In this document: positions 11,246 through 22,029 of the stretch, piece after piece
How the letters are laid out: the number at the start of each line of letters is the position of its first letter
Numbering within the stretch: the stretch's first letter is position 1
Assembly: GCA_007258455.2 (NCBI GenBank)
Contig: VDFB02193867.1
Location: 530,072,863 to 530,136,862, forward strand
Length of the DNA stretch: 64,000 bases
Origin: Sequoia sempervirens
Taxonomy: Eukaryota > Streptophyta > Pinopsida > Cupressales > Cupressaceae
Direction: 5' to 3'
Program-made: the position numbers and the translations under genes
Notes under the pieces: generated by a model
Seen by the model: the letters and a program-made list of their open reading frames with translations, nothing else
Told to the model about the DNA's origin: nothing
Database searches by the model: none

Positions 11246-11409
11246 TAACATAAGCTTGTTGGTAATTAAGCCTGATTTTCTTCCTAATTCAAAGGTTTTG
11301 TTTCAATCATGTTTGGATCCCTATAATTGGATGCATAGTTTATTTGAAGTTGTCCCTTCTTCATTTAGACCTTCCTACCAATTGACCTCATGTACTACAC
11401 AATAATATA

Positions 11410-11756
11410 CGAAATAAAGATTAAAAAAAAATCATACTTACCTAACACCTTTTCGATGTACCCATTGCACACCAAGATGTGATTGATAATTATATATAAT
11501 AACAACATAATTATTTATTAAGTCATATTTTATTAATATATTATTGTCACACACAATTTATTATTTTTATTCATAAATATAAATTTTAATTAATAATAAT
11601 AATCAACAGTAACAATCTTAAGATTATCCCTAATATTTTATAATATTATTTTTTTTAAATTGATAAATTCAAATATTATTAGAATTATTGAAACATAGAA
11701 TCTTTGCCCTAGCTTAGGGCATAAATTTAGTGGGGAATGGGGAAGGACATCCGTCC
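11410..11756. other. AT-rich spacer
   Basis: Long runs of A and T with many taataat units. No gene, RNA gene or repeat boundary could be supported. Confidence 0.5.
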
Positions 11757-11860
11757 AGACGAGCTAGCGTGCTTGCTTTGAGGAAAATCGTGGCACTGAC
11801 CACGGTCTAGACGAGCTAGTGTGCTTGTTTCCAGAAAATTGAAGGCATCTCTGGACTCAA
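11757..11860 (+). repeat. 52-bp imperfect tandem repeat
   Basis: agacgagctag followed by (c/t)gtgcttg occurs at 11,757 and again at 11,809, with partial similarity over the rest of the unit. It starts the GC-richer island that runs to about 13,400. Confidence 0.6.
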
Positions 11861-11879
11861 CGCTTTCTACAACAGTGAG

Positions 11880-13040
11880 GCTCCAGCGAGCGAGGATGAC
11901 ACCTACTACAAATCAACAAACGATCCGATCGGTCTCCATGATTTAGCCGCGTGTAATAATGAGAAAATGACCCATTGAAAACGTTACGAAAGTTTGAAGG
12001 CACCTTTTCCCTCCCTACTAATTACTGTCCTGCAGGAATTTATGTTAAGCTGGAAAACTTGTCGCAGAAGATCAGAATAGAGTATGATTCATCATTCTGT
12101 ACTTTTTATTTCAATGGCGAACTAGAGGGCCCAGTAGTCGTGCACCCTAACTTTGCGTTTCTAATTATCCTACGTCGAAATTTCAAATCACTCCCAATTT
12201 TTTACAGCAGCTTACTTGGCAAGTTCTCTGCTTATAACTAAGGTTTCAAGGCCACATCATCAAATATGATGCCACATCAGCATGCATTTTTGTCAAGGTG
12301 TCCAAAAAGGCCCCAAAAAATAGTGAGACCAATTCTCGTGCATTACATCATGAGTAGTTGAGCACTGATGTGGTATCACATAATTGGTTGCTTTCTAGAT
12401 CAAAAGCATACATTTTGTTTAATTATGGGTAGTCAAATCACAACTATTGGACATTATATAAACGACTATTGAGTATTATATTTACAATTGGGTGCACGAC
12501 TATTAGACCCCGCACGACAATTGGGCCCTCTCCCCTAGCAGTGATACATTTTGTGCCGGTATCTCCAGGGCTACTGTTTCAGCTTCCGGGCCGTAAGCTT
12601 ACACTTCGTACGCTTACTATCTGGAAGCGCCCCTCATAAATGACATTCGCCTGGTACCCAGAATATAAGTAGACAATACAGCTTTCGCCAGCGAATATGA
12701 CACCGTACTACAAATTAACAAACCGATGTGATTGGCCACTAAGGATTATACCTACTCACCGGTTAAATAAGGCACCAATTTCCTCCTTACTAAGTACTTT
12801 CCTGGAAAAATTTATGAAAGTTGAAAAACTTGTGGCAGAATATCAGAATACAGTTTGAATGATAATGGTTGTAATTATTATTTCATTGGCGAAATGGAGG
12901 CTATTAGTTGTACAGGTGATACATTTGTACTGGCGTCTCCGAGGCTACTACTACAGCTTCCAGATAATGAACTTGTATTCAAATATACTTACTGTCTAGA
13001 AGTATCCCTCGTAAATGACACTAGCAAAGCACCAAGAAAA
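11880..13040 (+). repeat. Diverged tandem duplication of an unidentified segment
   Basis: Block 1 (11,880-12,145 plus 12,539-12,665) resembles block 2 (12,690-13,040) in the same order. Shared landmarks are ccagcga..., tactacaaat(c/t)aacaaac, aaggcacc, tgaaaaactt-like, atttcattggcgaa-like, gtgatacat and cagcttcc. Block 1 carries about 390 extra bases (12,146-12,538) that block 2 lacks, perhaps an insertion. In block 2 the plus frame encodes FVLASPRLLLQLPDNELVF, with a related reading in block 1 (SPGLLFQLPG). This looks like decayed coding sequence, but I do not recognise the family. Confidence 0.55.
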
Positions 13041-13127
13041 TATTGGCATTGGTTGGTGTGCGAAGATTGGAGTGTCAAAGAGAGAAAAAATGCTAGGCGG
13101 AAAAAGATCACAAACCTAACTCTGTAA
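12855..13127 (+). CDS. Short ORF of unknown nature in the duplicated block (90 aa)
   Basis: This is an open frame from ATG to TAA. Its middle (GDTFVLASPRLLLQLPDN) has a degraded counterpart in the upstream block at about 12,540-12,600, which hints that a protein fragment was once under selection. The C-terminus is basic (KERKNARRKKI). It has no motif I can place, no membrane segment and no signal peptide. It may be a gene fragment captured by a transposon or an old exon, or it may be noncoding. It should not be treated as a confirmed gene. Confidence 0.2.
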   Translation: MNDNGCNYYFIGEMEAISCTGDTFVLASPRLLLQLPDNELVFKYTYCLEVSLVNDTSKAPRKYWHWLVCEDWSVKERKNARRKKITNLTL

Positions 13128-13208
13128 CCGTTCTCCCACCCGCGACGGCGAAAGACGAGGATCAATAGGGTCCAAGCCTGCCTTGGCCGGGTCCCAGTCG
13201 TTCGGTGA

Positions 13209-13356
13209 TCCACGTGCAGTACAGATAAACGACGCTAAAGCCCTAGATTCTCTTGCTGCTGGGTCCCGCCTAACCCTACTTATCCACGTGCAGTACAGAT
13301 AAACGACGCTAAAGCCCTAGATTCTCTTGCTGCTGGGTCCCGCCTAACCCTCCTGA
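13209..13356 (+). repeat. 74-bp tandem duplication containing a G-box
   Basis: Two essentially identical 74-bp units (13,209-13,282 and 13,283-13,356). Each starts tccacgtgcagtac, contains cacgtg (the plant G-box core) and agccctagattctc, and ends in tgggtcccgcctaaccct. The near-identity points to a recent event. The composition is that of a plant promoter or 5' untranslated region, but no gene follows directly. Confidence 0.85.
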
Positions 13357-13869
13357 AGCAAGTATTTGTCTGCCCTCCTAACCATCCGACCCTTGTGGAG
13401 GCAAGACCATCTCATTTGAATTCCGAGATGCTATTGTTGATGTCATAGAAGATTATAAAACAATATCTATTATTCTCTTTTTTCCTTAAAAGGTGTCCCA
13501 TACAGCCAAGATTTTTTCAAATGGACCCGTACAAACTGGGAACATAAGGGATGGATGGATGGATAATATGATCTTTAGGTTTATGTAGGGGATATGTAGC
13601 ATGTGCCTTCATGGACCCAAATAATGATATAGTGTACCTCCAGCTGTAGTTATTGCATAATATGTGGGTAAACATGCTACCTTCAAGTTTGAGATATTGA
13701 TTTTCACTTAGAATAGATCTTAAAATCAATGTACTCTATGTGGGTGGAGCTACCATTCCTTAATCTAGCCTTCCACTCATTTTTATATGATATAACAGTT
13801 CAATTAGCAAGGCTCATCTAGTACAAACCTAACACTAGAACAAATGAGCTAGTTTGAAAGTGCACCCCT
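13357..13869. other. Stretch without recognised gene
   Basis: No gene is seen here. It contains tggatggatgga units around 13,551-13,562. It may include the 5' part of the LINE whose ORF1 becomes recognisable at about 13,870, but the boundary cannot be read. Confidence 0.4.
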
Positions 13870-14277
13870 AAGTTTGCATGGAAATGAAAATAATCCAACC
13901 ACCCTCAGACACCATCAAGCTTTCAAGCCCTGGCTTTGAATTCACTTAGCAAACAATTTATCTCAATAAGCATAATACTTGTTTCTATTGCTGAAAGGAA
14001 GGCCACTTCATTAGAAAATTCCCTCACTACAACCCTTGTCCATCACATTCTATTGCTGTTGATCCCACTTCTTCAACCCCCTTTCAATTGATGCTCCTAA
14101 GAATCCTTCCTCCTCCCACTCCCAACAATATTCCTCTTCAATTCTCTCCCATTACATGACTCTATATAACCTTGAACCCCCTTCCCCTTCTTCTCCATGG
14201 TAATGCTTCATTCAAAGAGACCCTTCAATATGAAAAAGGATTCTAAAATAGAAAAGAATCAACCCCCACTTTCCTTT
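13870..14277 (+). pseudogene. LINE ORF1 C-terminal fragment
   Basis: In plant L1 elements ORF1 is an RNA-binding protein ending in a CCHC knuckle. Translation gives VCMEMKIIQPPSDTIKL, similar to the region just before the knuckle, then CFYC-stop-KEGHFIRKFPHYNP. This keeps C-x2-C-x4-H with the last C changed to F. A proline/serine-rich tail follows. The frame is cut at 14,278 by element A, and the LINE resumes at 40,518 with the same CCTTT. Confidence 0.6.
14273..14277. repeat. Target-site duplication of element A, left copy (CCTTT)
   Basis: CCTTT at 14,273-14,277 matches CCTTT at 40,518-40,522 just outside the other LTR. The 5-bp length is usual for Ty3 elements. Confidence 0.85.
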
Positions 14278-15486
14278 TCAAGAGGTGAAAAATGGTGTTC
14301 TATGCTGACTTGAATGAGGTTGTAGACCACACACACTTTCACAAGCTCTTCACTCAAGGAAAGCACCTAGAGATCTCAATACAAGGAGAAAGAGACCTAG
14401 CTCAAGGATTGTCCTAGGAGCTGATGAGGATCTAATTAGGGCTCACCACCAAGTTTGGACTTGGAAAGAAAAATGAAATGTAAGATGCAATACTACACCC
14501 TAGTTCAATGCAATGTACCATGAAATGACCTAGAAAAGCAAATGAAATGAAACAACAAACTGTAAAACTGAAAGTGTGCACCTGGAAATTGGAGAGAGAT
14601 GGAATGAAGCTCTGAAATCCTGGAATTGTTGATTTTTAGGCCTAATGGGACTCATTCGCCATTTTGTGCTAATTAGTCCTAATTTTGGAAAACTATACCG
14701 AAGCAGGTTTCAACCAAAAGGGTATCCAGATCTGTAAAAATATTTGTCAGACCTGCATAGTGGAACTCATTTGCCAATAGTGGTGAATCAGTCCACTTCT
14801 ACTTTTCTGAAAATTCTGAACTGGATTTTGTTCCTCTCAATCTGCTCTTCTCTTCCAAATAGGTTTCTGAATCCGAAACTGCAAATTATAGCTTGTGGGT
14901 CTTCTCCATGCTTCTCCAAGGATTGATGACAACTTTGACAACTTTGAATCTTCTTGAATCCTTATGACAACTTTCTCCAACCTTGCTCCTAAGGAAATCT
15001 ACAACCTAGACCTACAAATCACACACAAAGGAGAGGGAAAAATGTTGGGGGATTAGAAGATAGGGGCTTGCCTTGGTCAAGCCCCTTGTTGGTAATTAAA
15101 CCCTGAATGAAATCAAATGGAAATGAATGATAATGAATGAACAAAAGGAGATGTTGCAACTCACCGAACCCTTGTGATAGATTGTTGCAATTATGCTTGA
15201 GAGGGTTGCAATGGATGTAGATCCTGAATCTTGCTTGAATTGATTGGATCTTGAATGAATTGCTAGCTTGAATCATGAGAACCTACACCACAATTATTAG
15301 CTCCACAACAAACATGATGCATAAAACCTTTGACATGATGAATGATGCTTGAATAATGTTGCAAAATGTTTGATTATATCTACTCTTAAGGACTCTTGAA
15401 TGCTCTTATGAATGCTCTTGATCTCAAATTTGTTATGATGAATTCTCTCCACAAAATTCTTAGATGAAAATGAGTGAATGAACCTT

Positions 15487-15496
15487 GTATTTATAC
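15487..15496 (-). promoter_or_regulatory. TATA box in the element A LTR
   Basis: The minus strand reads GTATAAATAC. The same decamer is kept in the other LTR at 39,796-39,805, where it would have driven the element's own transcript. Confidence 0.5.
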
Positions 15497-15599
15497 TTAA
15501 TTATGTAATAAATCCTGAAATTACAACACTACAAGCTGACATTAGATCTAGGAGGCCAAAATCCCACCAAAATTTGAATTAATTTTAAATTTTGAGTCA

Positions 15600-15761
15600 A
15601 ATGAGACTCATTCGCCACAATTGGCAAATGAGACTCATTCGCCACAATTTGCGAATGAGACTCATTCGCCACAATTTGCGAATGAGACTCATTCGCCACA
15701 ATTTGCGAATGAGACTCATTCGCCACAATTTGCGAATGAGACTCATTCGCCACAATTTGCA
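15600..15761. repeat. 27-bp hairpin minisatellite, six units
   Basis: Six perfect or near-perfect 27-bp units begin at 15,600, 15,627, 15,654, 15,681, 15,708 and 15,735. Most contain gcgaatgag-a-ctcattcgc, a 9-bp inverted repeat around one base, so they can fold back. The peptide repeats in overlapping frames (QIVANESHS on the minus strand) are side effects. The partner LTR has one degenerate unit at 39,905-39,930. Confidence 0.95.
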
Positions 15762-16388
15762 AATGAGTCCCACCTAAGGGGACATATTTGCCAAGGGTGG
15801 CGAATGAGTCCCACCTTAGCTTTTTAAGGTGGGTTTTTGAGATTTAGATGATTTTAAATGCCTTTGTCAGGATTTACCTCAAAATTCCACATAAATAAGG
15901 CTTGTGGATACAATTTTGGGCCAATTAAAGTATACTAAAGCCCAATTATTAAATAAGAACCTTAGGAGAGTGTGAAAATGTGTTACAAAAATTTTCAACA
16001 CCCAAGAAAAGGCATTAATTAAGCACATTTTGGTTAAAAATAGGTCCATTAGGTTCATTTAATTAACAAAATCCTAGAAAAGTGTGAAAGTGGGTTACAA
16101 CACTTTACAACACCCTTGCTAGGCCTAAATTAAAGCATAAAAAGAGGTTCATTAGCCTTGTTTAATTAAAAATGTCCTAGAAAAGGGTGAAAGTGGGTTA
16201 CAACACTTCACAACACCTTTACAAGACATTGGTAAATGCATTTTATTTAATTTGTAAGGGCCCAAGACCTAGTGTGAATGAGTTAAAATGCATTACAACA
16301 CCAAATCAAGGCCACTTTTAAGCTTAAACTCAATAAGAGGGAGCTAAATGATATGAAAATATTACCGACGATAATTTTTGACACTACA

Positions 16389-16403
16389 TTTAGCCCCCAC
16401 TTT
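16389..16403 (-). promoter_or_regulatory. Element A polypurine tract
   Basis: The minus strand reads AAAGTGGGGGCTAAA directly before the LTR's TGTAG. This is the plus-strand primer site expected upstream of a 3' LTR, and it proves that A runs on the minus strand. Confidence 0.85.
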
Positions 16404-17523
16404 AGTGAAAGGATTAACTTGCTTCAAAATCACACTAAAGTAGACATTCAAGAGGGGTCCAAGTAAACCGATGTGGATGACAAAGGATGGCAATGATCAA
16501 AGGAGGTTGTGCAAGCCCCCAAGATCCAAGATCCAAGATCCTTCATCAAACTAACATAAGCATGAAGGGACACACACAAGGTGTATGATTTACAACAAAA
16601 CAATATACACAAACATACAATGTCAAAGACATAAAGAAGAAAGAAAATAATAAGATGGGTGGATCTAGGTTTGAAAAAAATGTGCTCACTTTGAGGCCAC
16701 GAAACTTTAGATCATTTGTGGAGTGAGTATCCACAATATGCTAACTTTGGGGCCATGAAACTTTAGGTCATCTATGGGGTCAGTAATCCAAAGAGGTGAG
16801 GCACACGATTGGTATGTGCCCACATACGTGAGTGTTCACAGAAGTCATTCCTTCATTTGGCTCCCATACAACCATACCAAAGCTATACCTCCTAATAACT
16901 TTGATAAGGTTCCATGAAATAATGATCTTCTAGCTTCATGAAACAAGAAAAAATTTGTATGCTTGGAACTCATGAACAAATAAAATGGCACCACAGGCAT
17001 GCAAGGTATGTTATGCAAGGTTGCCATATAGCAAATATTGTAGATGTGAAATAGTGTAAGGAATGTTCAAAGGAATTTTTCTTGGTCCATGTAAGGTCTT
17101 AGGGAACATCATGCCTAATGTCTCCAAGAGAGGACAAGTCAAAGAAATATCATGCTCTTAGAGGAAATCAAGCCCAATGACACCACCAAGAAAAGGACAC
17201 ATCGCAAGAAGGAAGAAAATCACACAGTGAAACATGAGTGTCGATGTATGCCCCCACTTAAAAGTGATTGCTAACACCATTTTTGTGAGCAAGTGCTTTA
17301 AAGTAGAAGAAGATATGAGAGCCTGTTCGGAAAGCCCTATGCCAAGTCGTATGTTTCCAATAAGCTACATCGTGAAAAGGGGTTGCCCCCAAAAGGTGGT
17401 ATATCACATGCGAGTCAATTTAAGGCATGTTTTCCACATCCCAAGCTTGCTCTTATATGTACATGAACGGTGGTCAACTAGCCAAAAGAGACAACCACAA
17501 GTGACATACAAGGACTAGGCTAC
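16404..17523 (-). other. Element A 3' untranslated region
   Basis: No coding sequence seen. A 56-bp imperfect tandem repeat (actttgaggcca / actttggggcca, each followed by a gaaactttag block) lies at 16,688-16,800. The plus-strand open frame at 17,234-17,518 has no recognisable content. Confidence 0.5.
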
Positions 17524-18047
17524 CTAATCCCTTTCCCCCACATAGTGCAAGAAAAGGGTGAGCCGAATAGGATGAGAATAAGCATTAGTTAGAGAGTTAG
17601 GTGCTTCAACATAGGGAAGAGCACCACACTCCTTAATATGTTGAATTTTGTTACTCAACACCTTAAATTCATCAATATCATGACCATGGATTCTATGATA
17701 TGCACAAAATGAATGTTTATAGTAAAACTTCTTTCGTGTTCTAGGAGGGATATCAAACAATCTCGGAGGAGCCTCAACAAGATAATCTCTTGATCAAAAG
17801 TATAGGATGTTTCATTATTGTGCAACAAATATATCTCTTGCTTAGTACAAGGTGTCATACCTACACAAGAATCTTTAGATTGCAAGATTTTCTTCTCTCC
17901 TTTACAAAAGGGTGTAAAATCTATCGAATTCAAATCATTAGTGTTTTGCATGATGATATTGACATTAAGTGAATATTTATTTGTTTGTTGCATTTCTTGC
18001 AAAGGATAATAATCAAGACCACTAGTATCTATCAGTTCAGGATGCAC
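17524..18047 (-). pseudogene. Element A zinc-knuckle-like Gag remnant
   Basis: Two overlapping minus frames. The one at 17,760-17,524 holds FYYKHSFCAYHRIHGHDIDEF followed by KVLSNKIQHI. This corresponds to the C-x2-H-x3-GH-x4-C motif near the end of plant Ty3 Gag proteins, with the last C replaced by F. In ordinary Ty3 elements this motif precedes the protease. Here it lies downstream of the protease-like segment (18,993-18,616), so order or origin is abnormal. The upstream frame (18,047-17,655) is not recognised. Confidence 0.45.
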
Positions 18048-18615
18048 TACTGTTAAAGTCGACTTAGAGGAATCTTTTGTAAGAGTTGATATTAAGTGAA
18101 GGCTTGTTTGTTGATTTGATTTCTATCAAAGGACAATAACCAAGACCACAAGTTTCTTGCGTGTTAGGCTTTATAGGGACACAAATACCTTATTCTCTAG
18201 CACCACATCATTTTCCACTATAACCAAGTTGTTTCATAAGTTCACAAACTTTTCCATAAAGCTTTTTCATTTCTTTTGGATTTGATAGTTGGTTAAAGTC
18301 AATTTAATTAAATTTTCTTGTGTAATTTGTTTTCTTTTGTCCTAAAGCGGTTGAGGTGGATGCTTTCGAAGGGTCTTCTAAATTTTGTGTTGACATTACC
18401 ACTTTTTCTTTTTCCTTTTCAAAGTCTTTGTTTATGATCATGTATTCTCCCATGAATGTTGGTTTGAAATCCAAGGAACCCCAATCATCTTCTAATAGCT
18501 TTGTGACTTCCTCAATGTGATTCTCTTTGTCTTTTTGTTGTACGGGTTATACTTGTGTAGTTGGTGTCAATATTTTCAAAGGATTATGTTTTCCTTTTTC
18601 AAGTTGTAAAACATT

Positions 18616-18993
18616 TTAAGGCTCAAGATCTGCTTGGATTGTGTACACTTTTTTGTTATAGACATATTTCATTATACGATGAAGAGTTGAAGGCATTGCA
18701 TGCATCTCATGAATCCATGGTCTACCTAAAAGAAGATTGTATGAAATATCACCAAGCATAACATGAATCAGGGTTTGTAATGTAACTTTGTCAATTGTAA
18801 TAGGCAAAGTAATCATTCCAAGCGGTTGTTTTCCCACATTATCAAACCCACTAATAGATACAGAGGTAGGTTGAACTTTTGATTTTTCCACACCCAATCT
18901 ATCTAAAATATTCACATTGCACACATTAAAGGCAGAATCATTGTCAACAAGAGTTCTCTTTATTCCTGTCTTATTATAGGCAGCTATTATCAT
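18616..18993 (-). pseudogene. Element A aspartic protease-like domain
   Basis: Retroviral-type aspartic proteases cleave the Gag-Pol polyprotein. This 125-residue open stretch has the flap and C-terminal features of the Ty3 family: RTLVDNDSAFNVCNV at the active-site position, PLGMITLPI, and NLLLGRPWIHEMHAMPSTLH. The last part closely parallels LLGQPWIHEKQAVPSAYHQ in element B. The active-site triplet reads DND rather than D-(T/S/G)-G, so catalysis is unlikely. No RT follows it. Confidence 0.75.
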
Positions 18994-19312
18994 GAAAGAC
19001 TCACATTTTTTTTACACTTCTAAAGGGGGGAGTTCACTTTGGTGGAAAACAATTCCAGCATTTATCCCTTGAATCATGGCTTCTATATCATTCGAGTTTG
19101 CACTAGAGGGAACCACAATTTGTTGTAAATCTATTTGAAGGAGTGTGATAATTAGGTGAATTTTGAATTAGGTTCCATAGGGATATCTTTGCAAGAGTAT
19201 TTTTAAGTTGTTCAACAAGATCATACTCCTTCCCACTATGCGATGTTAAATGAGGAGCGCTAGGGAAAATGGGATTAGGCAAAGGTAATATTGTCAAAGT
19301 CGGTTGTTGTGG

Positions 19313-20670
19313 TTACAGATTCATTTGAGTGTTGTATGTATGAGCAATAGTGTTATGACTTAGTTGTTGTGAAACATTATTCTCAAGTGGGTAGAGGATA
19401 AGTTCAGGTTTGTTTTGAGTTTGTAGTTTGTGTGAAGGTGGGTAGAGAATTAGAGGATTCTTAGGGTGTCCCACGGGATATGTAGGAGGTCCATTAATCA
19501 ATAGGGATCTAATGGATAATTGCACATTTATAACCTCACCAATCTTGGCTTGATGTATTTCTAAGAAAGGGAAATCTAGAATCACCTTTTTACTATCACC
19601 TAAGGAAGTCACATTACTATTGTTGTCATTTTCTTGCACCATGATATTCTCCCTATCAGGAGAGTTTTTAGGAGAATTACAAACTAAATGTTCTTGACAT
19701 TCAAAGGTTGGTTCTTCTAAATAAATTCATTGCAAGTAGGGGAATGATCAATGGTTGGATTTTCTTTCTCAATAAGGGTTTCCCTAGGTGAAGGGGGACA
19801 ACTAAGATTCTCATGACTTTCATCAATCAAAGTATCTTCTTCACAACTAGGAGAGATACTAGGAGGATAACAAACATGATTTTTATGGTCATTTATGATT
19901 TCATTCATTTGTTCCCTAATATCTTCCAAAATAGGATAGGTAGGGGAAGAAACATAAAGAGGGTTGTCATAGATATTAAACATGTTTTCCTCACTTACAC
20001 TTTCATCCTCTAAAACATTATCACAAGAGGGAAATATGTTGGGAGATGAATGTAGACTAGTTGAAGTTTCAATGGTTTCTTGTTTTGTTATGCTATCCTC
20101 ATGATTACCTATGGTTGTTTCTTCTTGTTCATCAATGTCTTTCCTAATAAGAGAGGTAAAAAGAGAGAAACAACTAGGATTTTTAAAAATCTCATTGATT
20201 GGTTCTTCTAACACCAAAATATCTTCTTCACCAATAGGAGAGATATAAGGAGAAGAATGAATATGATCATTAGGATTTTCCAAGGTTGTAGTTTCTTTCA
20301 CTAGGATGTTCTCATGAGCAACGGGTGAATGGAGACTAGGTAAGGTTATGTTTAGAAATGTGTTTATGGTCTCATTTTCTTGTGCTACAATATCTTCCCA
20401 AGGGGAATAAGGAGAAGGGAAAACAAGACCTTCATGATTTTCAACAATTGTGTCTTATTTCACCAATATACCTTCATCACTAAAAAGAGAGGTATCGGGA
20501 GAAGAGAAACTATGATCTCCATGATTGTCTATGCTTGAAATCTCTTCTATCACATCATTCCCACAAATAGGAGAGATAGGAGGAGGTATGATCTTTTTCT
20601 TAGCATACCTAGATATGTAGGACACAAACATTGTTTGACCTAGAATGAAAAGTACTTCTAACCATCTCAT
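19313..20670 (-). pseudogene. Element A acidic repeat-containing ORF remnant
   Basis: Three minus-strand open stretches (20,670-20,455, 20,301-19,717 and 19,642-19,313) make up a former long ORF. It is rich in E, D, S and P, with a recurring pattern of (H/C)SSP-x-(I/T)SP-x4-ED-x-L about every 35-45 residues. I see no known domain. A similar acidic repeat protein is present in element C (60,445-61,164). It lies upstream of the protease, where Gag would be. Its function is unknown. Confidence 0.5.
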
Positions 20671-20900
20671 TCAATGTTTCAAGATTATAAACAATGTATA
20701 TCCAAAGACAAAAAGTACTTTTATCCAATGTATGCAAAACTTGAAGAATGCAAACAATGTATATCCAAAAAAGAAAAGCACTTTTATCAAACTTATGCAA
20801 AGCTAAGTTATGAATGTTAACATTTTATATGCAAAAGTGAAAAGTACTTTTATCCATATGATGCAAAGTTTTAGAAATGTGAGCATTTTCAGATCTAATG
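20648..20900 (-). repeat. About four tandem ~64-bp repeats
   Basis: Units start with aaaagta(c)tt at 20,648, 20,711, 20,774 and 20,840 (63-66 bp apart), and neighbouring units share aacaatgtatatcc. They lie between the acidic ORF of element A and the inserted element B. The overlapping minus frame repeats TFxLWIYIVxxL, so they may once have been coding. Confidence 0.75.
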
Positions 20901-20996
20901 ATGCTTGTAATTGAAATGATTTCAAAAATGACTCCCCTAAATTGATGTTTTCGACCTAGATGCATAAAATAGATGTTCCTAAAACTTTCTAGACTT

Positions 20997-21001
20997 ATAG
21001 T
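20997..21001. repeat. Target-site duplication of element B, left copy (ATAGT)
   Basis: ATAGT here and ATAGT at 38,206-38,210 flank element B exactly at its LTR ends, with no mismatch. Confidence 0.9.
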
Positions 21002-22015
21002 TGTGTGTATAAAATATTTGAGTGCATAAGCAAGTAATACAACACACCAATGAATCATTATATTAGAGAATTCAAATGATAATTAAATCAAATCAAAACA
21101 ACAAAATCTCTAATGGCATCTCATTGTCCTCTATCTCCAAGGATTTTTCAAGTCATAATGGCTCTCAAATTGTGTATGCACATGACTTTCTAAATGACAA
21201 CCTAAAGAACAAGATGTTGGAAATGCAAGAAATCTTTCCTACACTACATGATTGATTGATTGTTAAATGATATGCTAGGATTAAGATGTTGCTATGATAT
21301 TGATAATGCTATGCTATGATAATGATGAATCTATAGTAACTAAGATGCAGCTAATGCCAATGCCATGATAAATCTAATTGATTCTAGAATGAAAATACTA
21401 AAATGACAATGCTAAGATGATGCTAATACTAGAATGATAATGCTCCAAAATTTTGCAGAGTTCAATTATGCTAAGCTCTCTATATGAAATGCTATAAATG
21501 AGGTTGTATTTATAGATTTCTCCAAGGCATAAGCTTATGTGGAAAGATTCAACGGTCTAGATTTGATCTGGGGAGATGGATGGTTGAGGACGAAGAGGTT
21601 AGAGAGAATCAAGGAGTGTGTTCCCTTTAGTAGAACAAACTACCATGTGTGGAGAGGAATAAAAGGGAGGTGAAAGCCAAGTGTCTCAAAATTGGTTATA
21701 ATTTGTTGAAGATATATGCCAATTAAATATTAAGAATATATAATTTCATGAGACACATGATGACGTGATAGGTGAGAAGTTAGTAGAAATGTGACTAAAT
21801 TCAAATTTAATAAAGAGTTAATTAAATAAAACAAACTAATTAAAGTTATTTATTTAATTAAGACATGAAGAAAATGATTTAGATAGGAAAAATTTAAGAA
21901 GGTGAACTATATAAATAAATTTTTCAATTTATTTATAAGTAGACGAATTAAAGATTCATTAATTAAATAACTTTTATTTAATTAATTTCCTCTAGACCAA
22001 TTTCAAGTGTATACA
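21002..22015 (-). repeat. Element B 3' LTR
   Basis: 1,014 bp, minus-strand TGTATACACTTG...TATACACACA, homologous end to end to 37,200-38,205. A TATA box (minus CTATAAATA) lies at 21,507-21,515. Confidence 0.95.
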
Positions 22016-22029
22016 TTTTTCCCCTCTTT
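22016..22029 (-). promoter_or_regulatory. Element B polypurine tract
   Basis: The minus strand reads AAAGAGGGGAAAAA immediately before the LTR's TGTATAC. It fixes the orientation and the 3' LTR edge. Confidence 0.9.

Larger units (their letters stand above)
14278..16388 (-). repeat. Element A 3' LTR
   Basis: 2,111 bp, homologous along its length to 38,599-40,517. The minus-strand start is TGTAGTGTCAAAAATT. It differs from the partner mainly by a 27-bp minisatellite at 15,600-15,761 (six units here, about one there) and about 45 bp near 15,970 that the partner lacks. A minus-strand TATA box lies at 15,487-15,496. Confidence 0.9.

Noticed and set aside
10809..11405. 198-residue open frame on the plus strand
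   Set aside because: It reads through the CT/CA-rich tract and is a string of S, L, P and H-T repeats. A second frame is open over the same tract, as expected from composition alone.
15600..15761. Array that looks like CRISPR repeats
   Set aside because: The 27-bp units follow each other without spacers, lie in a plant LTR, and fold as inverted repeats. It is a minisatellite.
15529..15827. Repeat-peptide open frames (QIVANESHS on minus; RLIRHNLRM on plus)
   Set aside because: Both strands and several frames are open over the same 27-bp minisatellite, whose length is a multiple of three.
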